64,000 nucleotides of DNA. Source: JAAZBV01 sp964460435. GTDB taxonomy: Bacteria; Desulfobacterota; DSM-4660; Desulfatiglandales; HGW-15. Shown here piece by piece: positions 43,525 through 51,740 of this stretch. Position 1 is the first letter of the stretch; each line of letters opens with the position of its first letter. The position numbers and the translations under genes were made by a program. The stretch covers positions 6,701 to 70,700 of the forward strand of contig CAYWRH010000005.1 of the NCBI GenBank assembly GCA_964460435.1, given 5' to 3'. The notes under the pieces are model-generated. The model saw only the letters and a list, made by a program, of their open reading frames with translations, had not been told where the DNA came from and did not search any database.

Positions 43525-45865
43525 TCTTGAAAAAATAGATGAAATAATTTCATTAACAGGAAAGAGCCCTGACAAAATCCTGCCTATACTTCAGGCTGTG
43601 CAGAAGGAGTATGGCTATCTGCCACAGCCTGCGCTGGAAATGATATGTGAGAAGACAGAGATAACACCTGCTGAAATTACAGGGTTCAGCAGCTTTTATG
43701 ACCAGTTCAGGTTTGCGCCGGCAGGGGAACATATTATTCGTGTATGCCTTGGAACCGCCTGTCATGTAAAGGGAGCGCAGGGGGTATTTGATGCCTTTAA
43801 AAGATATCTTCATATCCCTGAGAAGGGTGATACTGATTCAGACGGCCTTTTTACCATAGAGCCTGTTGCCTGTCTGGGCTGCTGTACACTTGCGCCTGTC
43901 GTGCAGATAGGTAATGTAATATACGGCCACCTGACACCTGATAGGGTTGAAAATACCATTAAGGATTTTTTAGCTTATCATAAGGCACAGAACAAAAAGG
44001 GCATGCTGTCAAAGACCCTTAAATTGCCTGGTGATATAAAGGGGGAGATAAGGGTAGGGCTGGGATCATGCTGCCAGGCCAGGGGAAGCGGTCACCTTAG
44101 AGATGCAATAGAAAAGATAATTTTTGAGACAGGCATACCTGCCATTATAAAACATGTGGGCTGCGTTGGCATGTGCTATCAGACACCTCTTATGGAGATA
44201 CTGCTGTCTGACGGCAGCCGCTATCTCTATACAGGCGTGAGGCCTGATGATGCTAAGGATATCCTGTTAAAACATTTTAGGCCAAGCGGCATCAAGAGAA
44301 AAGTTATGCCCATTATTTCAAAGGGGCTGGATATCCTCCTTAATGCGGGCGAATCACCCTCTATGCCCCGCTATGCCATTAACAGGCGTGAAAGGCATGT
44401 GGCGGATTTTCTTGACTGCCAGAGGAATATTGCCACAGAACACTGCGGCAGCGTGAGCCCTGTAAACATTGATGAATACATTGATCACGATGGATTTAGG
44501 GCGCTTATAAAGGCTGTGCATGAGCTCAATAGCGATAAGGTAATATCAGAGATAGAGGCAAGCGGGTTAAGGGGGAGAGGGGGCGCAGGGTTTCCCACAT
44601 ATCTAAAGTGGCGGACAGTAAGGGATCAGCCTGAAAATGAACGCTTTATTGTGCTAAACGGAGATGAGGGAGACCCAGGGGCATTTATGGACAGGATGCT
44701 CATGGAGTCTTATCCTTTCAGGGTTCTGGAAGGGATGATTATTGCTGCCCATACTGTTGGGGCAGGCAGGGGTTATCTTTATATCCGCGCCGAATATCCC
44801 CTTGCCATTGAGCGCATGCAGGAGGCCATAAAGATGTGCCATGCACGCGGTTTTCTGGGCAACAATATCTGTGGCAGCTGCTTTTCCATTGATCTCACGA
44901 TTGTGGCAGGCGCAGGGGCATTTGTCTGCGGTGAGGAGACAGCGCTTTTGGCAAGCATCATGGGGCAAAGGGGTATGCCGCGGCTCAGGCCGCCATATCC
45001 GGCCCAGCAGGGGTTATGGGGGAGGCCGACACTAATTAACAATGTTGAGACCTATGCGCTTGTCCCATGGATCATAAGAAACGGCGGGGCTGCATTTGCA
45101 CAAATGGGCACTGAAAGGAGCAGGGGGACAAAGGTTTTTGCACTTGCAGGCAAGATTGCAAGAGGCGGTCTTATTGAGGTGCCAATGGGCATTACCCTGC
45201 GGAGAATAGTGGAGGAGATAGGAGGGGGTATTGCAGGCGGCTTGAAATTCAAGGCCATACAGATAGGCGGCCCCAGCGGAGGGTGTGTGCCTGCCAGACT
45301 TTCAGATATCCCGGTTGATTACGAATCCCTTGCTGATGCCGGCGCCATCATGGGGTCAGGCGGTCTTGTAGTTATGGATGAGACAGACTGCATGGTGGAT
45401 ATAGCGAGGTATTTTCTGCAATTCACCCAGAACCAGTCATGCGGAAGATGTACCTTCTGCAGGGTCGGGACCCGCCGCATGCTTGAGATATTGGACAGGC
45501 TTTGCAGCGGTAAAGGCAAGGCATCGGATATTGAAGAGCTTGAAGAGCTTGGAAACAGTATAAAGCAGGGAAGCCTGTGTGCACTTGGGGGCACTGCCCC
45601 AAACCCGGTGCTTTCAACACTGAAATATTTTCGCGAGGAGTATGAGGCCCATGTAAATGGGAGATGCCCTGCTGGTAAATGCAGGGCACTTATAAAATAC
45701 AGGGTTATAGAGGATTGTATCGGCTGCACCATTTGCGCCCAGCATTGCCCTGTGGGGGCGATAGGTTTTAAGCCATATGAAAGACATGAGATCAATATTG
45801 ATATGTGCATACGCTGCGGGTCATGTAAGAATGTATGCCCGGAAAAGGCGGTAGTTGTGGAATGA
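43511..45865 (+). CDS. NuoE-NuoF-ferredoxin fusion (NADH-binding iron-sulfur flavoprotein)
   Basis: 784 residues that join two complex-I-type subunits. Residues 1-155: NuoE-like [2Fe-2S] domain (CLGTACHVKGA and CLGCCTLAP). Residues 175-265: a thioredoxin-like [2Fe-2S] domain as at the N-terminus of HydB/NuoF-type proteins (GSCCQARG, GCVGMCYQ). Residues 315-700: NuoF with GLRGRGGAGFPT (NADH site), GDEGDPGAF (FMN/NADH) and the [4Fe-4S] motif SCGRCTFCRVGTRR. Residues 725-784: two [4Fe-4S] motifs CIGCTICAQHCP and CIRCGSCKNVCP. Cytoplasmic NADH/NAD+ module, as in hydrogenase or formate-dehydrogenase diaphorases. The start ATG 43511 is preferred over TTG 43505. No hydrogenase or formate dehydrogenase gene is adjacent. 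Confidence 0.9.
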   Translation: MKNPDLEKIDEIISLTGKSPDKILPILQAVQKEYGYLPQPALEMICEKTEITPAEITGFSSFYDQFRFAPAGEHIIRVCLGTACHVKGAQGVFDAFKRYLHIPEKGDTDSDGLFTIEPVACLGCCTLAPVVQIGNVIYGHLTPDRVENTIKDFLAYHKAQNKKGMLSKTLKLPGDIKGEIRVGLGSCCQARGSGHLRDAIEKIIFETGIPAIIKHVGCVGMCYQTPLMEILLSDGSRYLYTGVRPDDAKDILLKHFRPSGIKRKVMPIISKGLDILLNAGESPSMPRYAINRRERHVADFLDCQRNIATEHCGSVSPVNIDEYIDHDGFRALIKAVHELNSDKVISEIEASGLRGRGGAGFPTYLKWRTVRDQPENERFIVLNGDEGDPGAFMDRMLMESYPFRVLEGMIIAAHTVGAGRGYLYIRAEYPLAIERMQEAIKMCHARGFLGNNICGSCFSIDLTIVAGAGAFVCGEETALLASIMGQRGMPRLRPPYPAQQGLWGRPTLINNVETYALVPWIIRNGGAAFAQMGTERSRGTKVFALAGKIARGGLIEVPMGITLRRIVEEIGGGIAGGLKFKAIQIGGPSGGCVPARLSDIPVDYESLADAGAIMGSGGLVVMDETDCMVDIARYFLQFTQNQSCGRCTFCRVGTRRMLEILDRLCSGKGKASDIEELEELGNSIKQGSLCALGGTAPNPVLSTLKYFREEYEAHVNGRCPAGKCRALIKYRVIEDCIGCTICAQHCPVGAIGFKPYERHEINIDMCIRCGSCKNVCPEKAVVVE

Positions 45866-47421
45866 TAAACTTAACCATAAATAAAATACCTGTCCAGGTA
45901 TCTGAAGGGACAACCATCCTGGAGGCTGCTGAATCAATCGGTATCCGAATACCGACACTCTGCTATATAAAGGAGATTTCACCCCTTACAAGCTGTATGT
46001 TATGTGTTGTCAGGATTGAGGGAAGAAAAAATTTTGTCCCCTCCTGTGCAACAAGGGCAGAAGAGGGCATGGTGGTGTATAGTGATGATCCTGTTGTAAC
46101 ATCAGCCAGGCGCACTGCATTGGAACTGCTTCTGAGTGACCATGCGGGTGACTGCATGGGGCCGTGCGAGGCGGCCTGCCCTGCCGGAATGGATATCCCG
46201 AAAATGATACGTTATATGGCAAATGGACAATATGACAGGGCGATTGAGACGATCAAGGAAGATATCGCATTGCCTGCAGTAACAGGCTATATTTGCCCTG
46301 CTCCATGTGAAAAGGTGTGCCGCCGCGGACAGATTGATGAGCCAATATCCATAAAGTTTATAAAACGCTGTGCGGCTGAGCTGGACCTTTCAAAAAATGA
46401 GCCATATAAACCTGCTGTAATGGCTGACCTGAATAAAAAGGTGGCCATAGTAGGCAGCGGGCCTGCGGGCTTAAGCGCTGCATATCATCTTCAGCGAAAT
46501 GGCATCTCCTGCACGGTTTTTGATGACCGTGAAAAGCCGGGCGGTATGCTGCGCTATGAGGTGCCTGAAATAATGCTGCCAAGGTCTCTCCTTGATGCAG
46601 AGATAGAAGAGATCAGAAGGCTGGGTGTTATTTTCAGGCAGGGGGTTCGCATAGGAAGGGACCTTGCCCTTGATGAACTTTTAAAATCCTATGATGCGGT
46701 TTTTTTGGGTATTGGAAATGTCCTTCATAATGATCTTGAATGGCTTGGCATTAAACCGGTTGACGGGGGCATTAAGGTCAACAGGGATACACTTCAGACT
46801 GAAATCCAAGGAGTATTTGCCGGAGGCGATGCAAGGAAGGGGTTAAGGCTTGCTGTGCGTTCTATGGCTGACGGGAAAAAGGCGGGGGCAGGGATCCTGC
46901 AATATTTAAAGGGCGAACCGGTTACAGGTGTTGAGCGGTTATTCAACAGCAGGATGGGGAAAATTACGCCCGGGGAGATTATGGAGTATAAAGATTCTGA
47001 CCATAAAAGAGAAGGTATTAAGATTGAATCTCATAATGGGATAAGCAAGGATCAGGCTTTTAGTGAATCCCGCTACTGCCTGCACTGCGACTGCCGGAAG
47101 AAAGAAGAGTGCAAGCTGCGTTTATATGCAGATGAATATGGGGCAACAGGGGGAAAATACAGGGGAAAGCGGAGGGACTTTAAGCGCATTAATGAACACA
47201 GTGAAATTATTTATGAACCGGGTAAATGTATAGACTGCGGCATATGTGTGCGCATTACAGGACAGCAAAAAGAAAAACTTGGCCTGGCATTTATTGGCAG
47301 AGGGTTTGATGTAAGGGTGGCTGTCCCATTTGATAAATCACTGGCAGAAGGGCTCTCAAAAAGAGTAAGGGATGTTGTAATGGCATGCCCTACAGGGGCG
47401 CTGGCGTTTAAGTCTGATTAA
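45862..47421 (+). CDS. NuoG/GltD-like iron-sulfur flavoprotein lacking the NADPH domain
   Basis: 519 residues from ATG 45862 (ATGA overlap with the NuoEF fusion). Residues 1-75: plant-type [2Fe-2S] domain as in NuoG/HydA (CYIKEISPLTSCMLCVV, C at 64). Residues 85-180: GltD-type cysteine domain (CMGPCEAACPAGMDI, CPAPCEKVCRRG). Residues 190-370: FAD fold with VAIVGSGPAGLSAAYHL and GVFAGGDARKG. In GltD a second Rossmann domain (GGGxTAMD) for NADPH is inserted after DAVFLGxG; here the chain passes directly from DAVFLGIG to the FAD-closing part, so this domain is absent. C-terminal [4Fe-4S]-like motif CIDCGIC ... ACPTGA. It probably takes electrons from the NuoEF partner instead of NADPH (inference). 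Confidence 0.85.
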   Translation: MINLTINKIPVQVSEGTTILEAAESIGIRIPTLCYIKEISPLTSCMLCVVRIEGRKNFVPSCATRAEEGMVVYSDDPVVTSARRTALELLLSDHAGDCMGPCEAACPAGMDIPKMIRYMANGQYDRAIETIKEDIALPAVTGYICPAPCEKVCRRGQIDEPISIKFIKRCAAELDLSKNEPYKPAVMADLNKKVAIVGSGPAGLSAAYHLQRNGISCTVFDDREKPGGMLRYEVPEIMLPRSLLDAEIEEIRRLGVIFRQGVRIGRDLALDELLKSYDAVFLGIGNVLHNDLEWLGIKPVDGGIKVNRDTLQTEIQGVFAGGDARKGLRLAVRSMADGKKAGAGILQYLKGEPVTGVERLFNSRMGKITPGEIMEYKDSDHKREGIKIESHNGISKDQAFSESRYCLHCDCRKKEECKLRLYADEYGATGGKYRGKRRDFKRINEHSEIIYEPGKCIDCGICVRITGQQKEKLGLAFIGRGFDVRVAVPFDKSLAEGLSKRVRDVVMACPTGALAFKSD

Positions 47422-47462
47422 TTTTGATCTGCCTGCCCCTTTATACGGATTTGCCGAATTTT

Positions 47463-47486
47463 GGTGCAGGCATGTTCGCCTGCACC
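47463..47486. repeat. Hairpin GGTGCAGGC-N6-GCCTGCACC
   Basis: Nine-base-pair perfect stem (47463-47471 with 47478-47486) between the end of the redox cluster and the convergent DUF3795 gene. No T-tract; an extragenic palindrome or weak bidirectional terminator. Confidence 0.55.
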
Positions 47487-47555
47487 GGGATGTCTGACAG
47501 GGTTTCTGAAATGCAGGTTTCCTCTAAGGTCAGAAAATGGCATGCTTAAAAAATA

Positions 47556-48194
47556 TCACGGCTGTTTTGGAAACGGGCGCAGGGTGAAGAGCTTGTCTGA
47601 TCTGGGTGCGCCGCAGCCTGAACATTTACTGTCATACCATGCCACTGGTAAACCGCATTTGGGGCATGACCAGCGCTCCTTTTCCGATTTCGCCCATTTC
47701 TCTATGCCCATCTTCTTTATGCCGTCAAGGTTCTTAAGCACCTCTCCATGATGGGGCATGCCATCGTTATTGAATTTTGTTACCTTTTCACATGGCTCAT
47801 CTTTGCAGTCTGAGCAGCGCGTAACCCCCTCTTTATCCTGCGCACATTTTCTCATTGCACACTCACGGCAAAAGGAGGCGACCCTTCCATTTGCTATGCA
47901 GCCGTCACAGAGGATATCCTCCTTCTCAAGCTTCATTGGCCCAGCTGAAAACTGTTTAACCAGGGCATCAAGCTTTTCTTTATCTTTTGACTGGGTTGCA
48001 ATATACATGGGGCATGCGCCGCAGTATAGCCCGCACGGGGCCACAAGGATTTCATTGCCTTGTTTTGCACCCTGTTTGGATTCCATTGCATGTGCTGCAA
48101 GACAATCAAATTTAAGGCATGCGCAACTGACCGTTGTAGCAGCAACACCAATAACAAAATCCCGCCTGGTGATCTTTTTTATAAAGGTATTCAT
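47556..48194 (-). CDS. DUF3795 cysteine-rich protein with Tat-like signal
   Basis: Recognised by CGLYCGACPMY (about residue 55) and following Cys pairs (CDGC, CREC..KC, CSDCKDEPC), the pattern of DUF3795, plus an added C-terminal rubredoxin-like zinc ribbon CPKCGLPV..CSGCG. The N-terminus has TRRDFVIG (Tat-type) and hydrophobic VAATTVSCACL. Start ATG 48194 with GAGAG upstream; a TTG at 48206 is also in frame. Probably metal- or cluster-binding and exported folded; role unknown. Followed upstream by mscL 18 bases away in the same direction, perhaps cotranscribed. Confidence 0.75.
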   Translation of the reverse strand: MNTFIKKITRRDFVIGVAATTVSCACLKFDCLAAHAMESKQGAKQGNEILVAPCGLYCGACPMYIATQSKDKEKLDALVKQFSAGPMKLEKEDILCDGCIANGRVASFCRECAMRKCAQDKEGVTRCSDCKDEPCEKVTKFNNDGMPHHGEVLKNLDGIKKMGIEKWAKSEKERWSCPKCGLPVAWYDSKCSGCGAPRSDKLFTLRPFPKQP

Positions 48195-48211
48195 ATTTTC
48201 TCTCAATAAAA

Positions 48212-48613
48212 TTACTTTTTAACCAGTGCATCCCTGATTTCTGTCAGGAGCACAACCTCTGCTGAAGGGGCTGGTGGCGCAGCAGGGGCCTCTTCCTGTT
48301 TCTTTTTGAATGTGTTCATTGCCTTTATCATCATAAAAATCGCAAAGGCTATTATTAGAAAATCCACAACTGACTGTATGAACTTGCCATAATTCAGTGT
48401 GACAGCAGCAACGTCACCTGATGCCTGTTTAATGGTGATTGCCAGATTTGTAAAATCGACATTCCCGACAAGAACGCCTATCGGGGGCATGATTACATCT
48501 GCAACAAATGATGAGACTATTTTTCCGAATGCACCGCCAATGATAATGCCGACAGCCATATCAACCACATTGCCACGCATTGCAAAAGTCTTGAATTCCT
48601 GGATAAATCCCAT
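48212..48613 (-). CDS. mscL: Large-conductance mechanosensitive channel MscL
   Basis: 133-residue MscL. N-terminal amphipathic helix MGFIQEFKTFAMRGNVVDMAVGIIIGGAFGKIV (in parts), TM1 with the conserved pore glycines, FVADVIMPPIG, a short periplasmic loop, TM2 SVVDFLIIAFAIFMMIKAMN and the C-terminal cytoplasmic helix TEIRDALVKK preceded by a Pro/Ala-rich linker. Opens on membrane stretch to release osmolytes. AGGAGG lies eight bases before ATG 48613. Confidence 0.97.
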   Translation of the reverse strand: MGFIQEFKTFAMRGNVVDMAVGIIIGGAFGKIVSSFVADVIMPPIGVLVGNVDFTNLAITIKQASGDVAAVTLNYGKFIQSVVDFLIIAFAIFMMIKAMNTFKKKQEEAPAAPPAPSAEVVLLTEIRDALVKK

Positions 48614-49223
48614 GATAAACCCTCCTGTTTTGAATTTAATAATTGGTTAATACGATTTGACACCAACTGTTTACACCATTTTAAATAAAAAGTCTGTTTA
48701 TTTATTTTTTACAATGATCCCTTATCTTGCATTTTTTTCTGCCTTATTGACTTTTTTTAGGGATGGAGCTGTGCCATTGTGCTTCCTCACCAAATGCCCC
48801 ATTAGCCTGTATGCATCTTTTTATATCAAAAAGCATTTATATTAACGATTAATTGTAATACTTCCCGCTGCTCAATATATTGCACAAGTCTCAATATATT
48901 GATAAAAAATAGTGGGAAATTGCACCTCGAAAAAATATAATATTCAGTAAAATCAAATGGATATAATCAGGGCACAATTAATGCAAGCAAATATTATGTT
49001 TCTCTTAAAAAATTAAGCAATGTAGTCTAAGCTTTGGCGATTGTATGTATGGGTTATGGATAGGCGGGATCACATAATAATAAAGGTATCTTACAGGGAT
49101 GGAAGATACGGGCTGAAATAAGGAAAAAGGAGGTGGGGATATTTTTTTGATTGGCAATCAGACCGGTGTGATTCCATTAAAAATGTAGCGTAACATAAAA
49201 ACAAATTTAAGAGGAGGGATAGT
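48614..49223. other. 610-base A/T-rich gap between mscL and the phosphoesterase pair
   Basis: Divergent promoters must be here. The sequence is A/T rich; a direct repeat TCAATATATTG occurs at 48872-48882 and 48891-48901. A short open frame at 48657-48845 has no ribosome site. No RNA gene recognised. Confidence 0.45.
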
Positions 49224-51572
49224 ATGTCAAAACAGGTTTTTAGAAACAATAACAAATGGGGAATAGGGTTAAGGTCATTGCTTATCACAATGATCCTGTC
49301 ACTCATTTTTTCATCAATTGCCTTTGCTACTGGTGGTGGTAGATATAAGACCACTGACGCATGGTCTTTTGGTGTAAATGGCGATACTCAATGGACAGTG
49401 ACAGATACGTATAAAAAGGATGCTGATGGCAATTATATAACAGATGAAAATGGTAATTTTATCATTGACAAGTCAGGTGACCCTACAGGTGAAAATCCGA
49501 ATCGTGTGAGCGCTGCATTAGCTAGGGCTGTTGACGCTAAGTTCCGTCAAGCCAAGGTTAAGTTTGTTATTCAAACAGGAGACCTGACTGACTATGCCGG
49601 GCCTGGATTATATACCCGTGCACAAGTTGCTAAAGAAGATCTTTATGATTACGGGATTGGTTTTTTTCCTTTACGTGGCAATCATGAAACATATGGCTAT
49701 TTCATCCCCGGGTATGACCCTGATTACACACTAAATGTCCCTGATTTTAAGGCAGCCTTCCCCCAGACCCAGGGACAAGGAGATTATCTCTTTGGTGCAA
49801 CAAACTTCAGCGTTCCCAGTAGTGTAATTGGGAGTTCAGTGAGTATAATAGATGGGCTGAGCTACTCCTTTGATTATGGCAAAGCCGGTAGCAATGCCAG
49901 GTTTGTTGTAGTTGATACTGAACAGACAGCGGTTGTACATCAGGATGCACCAAAGAATGTCACAATTAACAATGTAACTGTAATAAATCAAGATGGTACA
50001 ACTACTGTAAAAAATATTACCATTGCGCAAGGATATTTTTACTTAGGATGGACTGTCTTTCAGTATTCAGAACCAATTTCTGGAAGGGTTGGTCAATGGA
50101 ATCCAGCATTAGGAGAGAAAACTAATTACAAGGCATGGGTAAGTGTTCCAGGTACAATCCCGGCAGGTACATGGTTTCGCATAGACAGTGCGAGCAGACC
50201 ATCAGCTCATTTTTATGGATGGGAACAAGCAGACGGCGCTTATCCTTTGTATAATGCTGATGGGTCAAAAAGTTATCAATATCTTTCACTGGAAAGTAAT
50301 AATGCTAGTAATACAGAATTCTTTCCTGGCAAACAACAGTTGTGGATCAGCGACAGACTTAACAAGGCGACACGCGGCACTGAACATGCATTTGTGTTCT
50401 CTCACAGGCCAACGTTGAATGCAAACCATACGGATTCCTTCTTTGGTACATCTTCAGCTGTGACACCTGCTGATCAGAATGCCTTCTTTGCAAGTCTTGA
50501 AGACAATGGTGTTAAGTTTATGATTTCAGGCCACGATCACCTATATAATCGAGCCCTTGTTGAAAGCCCGGATCGTTTATCAGAAATTATGCAGATCGTT
50601 ACACAGGGATTAAGCACAAAATTTTATTCCCCAACCCGGCTGGATGACTTTGGAAAAGAGGGTGTTGCCCCCGACCAGACGTGGGTCAAAGATAGGGAGA
50701 CCCAAATTGCCCAGGAAGTTAACAATTTTGGTTATTATATCTATACAGTTGATGGTCCACGCGTAACAGCTAGTTATTTTGCTGATGCTGATGGTGGCTT
50801 TGTAGATGGGGAGCTGTATCCTGATGGTACAGGTTCTCTTGAATGCCCTGACCTTGATTTTGTTAAACAGGACGAATGGGGTTACAGCCTTAATGGACAG
50901 CAGTTTGTAATCCCTCAAGGCGAGTCATATACAATGGTGCAAGACAGCTTTAATGGCACAACAGCAAAAATTATTGCCGGTAAAAACAACAGTACTACTA
51001 CCGACCTGACACCGGTTGCATTTGTAGATAATAATAACCCTAAAACTGATGATCCAAGTGATGATACTCAGGTCAGCGGCCCACGTGCACTGAATAAGGT
51101 GGTCAACACAGGCTGGGTTGATCGTCCCAATTACAAGCCACTGCCTGTTGTAAAAACAATCTGGGATGTTTTAAAGATGTTCCAGTATCTCATGATAAAT
51201 GCAAATAACAAACTTCAGAGCGATATCGTGTCTCTCTGGGGCATGGGAGAACTTGGAAAAGAAGAGACTGATACCTATGTGCTCTCTATGACATATGATA
51301 CAACCTCAATGTATTATGGTATCAATAACCTGCAAATGATCAAGAATGGCAAGGCCGGAATTGCTACCTATGTTAATGGCAAATGGGTAAACGCAGTAAA
51401 TGAGAATTTTGGCGGGAAGGCAAAGTTTGTTCTGGGGCCATATAAAGATACATATGGCCTTGGCACATATGGAATTGACCTTAAGACCAATACCGCATGG
51501 GCAGTATTAAATTACAATGCAGACTTCGCAGTTGCAACTAATGTAGGCCCTGCATGTTTTAAAAAATGGTAA
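49224..51572 (+). CDS. Secreted calcineurin-like metallophosphoesterase (782 residues)
   Basis: Signal peptide (residues 1-36, ending AFA) then metallophosphoesterase motifs: FGVNGDTQW (motif I; Asp 54, but Gln in place of the usual His of D-x-H), QTGDLTD (GDxxD), LRGNHET (GNHE), FSHRP and SGHDHLYNR (GHDH). After the catalytic domain a C-terminal module has SIVSLWGMGELG and the repeat-like KNGKAGIATYVNGKWVNAVNENFGG. It carries an insertion of about 100 residues (about 240-345) absent from the paralogue downstream. Ribosome site GAGGAGG. Substrate unknown; phosphate or nucleotide scavenging is possible. Followed by hairpins at 51585-51680. Confidence 0.82.
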   Translation: MSKQVFRNNNKWGIGLRSLLITMILSLIFSSIAFATGGGRYKTTDAWSFGVNGDTQWTVTDTYKKDADGNYITDENGNFIIDKSGDPTGENPNRVSAALARAVDAKFRQAKVKFVIQTGDLTDYAGPGLYTRAQVAKEDLYDYGIGFFPLRGNHETYGYFIPGYDPDYTLNVPDFKAAFPQTQGQGDYLFGATNFSVPSSVIGSSVSIIDGLSYSFDYGKAGSNARFVVVDTEQTAVVHQDAPKNVTINNVTVINQDGTTTVKNITIAQGYFYLGWTVFQYSEPISGRVGQWNPALGEKTNYKAWVSVPGTIPAGTWFRIDSASRPSAHFYGWEQADGAYPLYNADGSKSYQYLSLESNNASNTEFFPGKQQLWISDRLNKATRGTEHAFVFSHRPTLNANHTDSFFGTSSAVTPADQNAFFASLEDNGVKFMISGHDHLYNRALVESPDRLSEIMQIVTQGLSTKFYSPTRLDDFGKEGVAPDQTWVKDRETQIAQEVNNFGYYIYTVDGPRVTASYFADADGGFVDGELYPDGTGSLECPDLDFVKQDEWGYSLNGQQFVIPQGESYTMVQDSFNGTTAKIIAGKNNSTTTDLTPVAFVDNNNPKTDDPSDDTQVSGPRALNKVVNTGWVDRPNYKPLPVVKTIWDVLKMFQYLMINANNKLQSDIVSLWGMGELGKEETDTYVLSMTYDTTSMYYGINNLQMIKNGKAGIATYVNGKWVNAVNENFGGKAKFVLGPYKDTYGLGTYGIDLKTNTAWAVLNYNADFAVATNVGPACFKKW

Positions 51573-51584
51573 TCTCCTGACTTT

Positions 51585-51617
51585 TTTATATACATGCCTG
51601 ACAGGCATGTATATAAA
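51585..51617. repeat. Long palindrome centred on A 51601 (CATGCCTG-A-CAGGCATG)
   Basis: The arms extend to about 16 bases each side (TTTATATA next to the core). It begins a few bases after the phosphoesterase stop and carries a T-tract on the left side, so it could act on the minus strand or be an extragenic palindrome. Confidence 0.65.
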
Positions 51618-51638
51618 TCAAACGTTTTAAGCTTTGGC

Positions 51639-51680
51639 ATATCGGGGTAGAAAATATTAATTCTACCCCGATATTTCTTT
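51639..51680 (+). terminator. Intrinsic terminator between the two phosphoesterase genes
   Basis: ATATCGGGGTAGAA (51639-51652) pairs with TTCTACCCCGATAT (51661-51674), 14 base pairs with an eight-base loop, followed by TTCTTT. Confidence 0.8.
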
Positions 51681-51740
51681 AAACTCATGGTATAAAAAAC
51701 AAGTAAATATTTTGAGTATTTTTAGCGGAGCAATTTAAAA

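Noticed and set aside
43511..47421. Part of complex I or a NAD-linked hydrogenase
   Set aside because: No membrane Nuo subunits, NuoD/CxxC nickel ligands or FeFe-hydrogenase H-cluster motifs are in the neighbouring genes.
48657..48845. Short hydrophobic open frame of 62 codons
   Set aside because: No ribosome site, non-ATG start, A/T-rich intergenic setting and no recognisable family.
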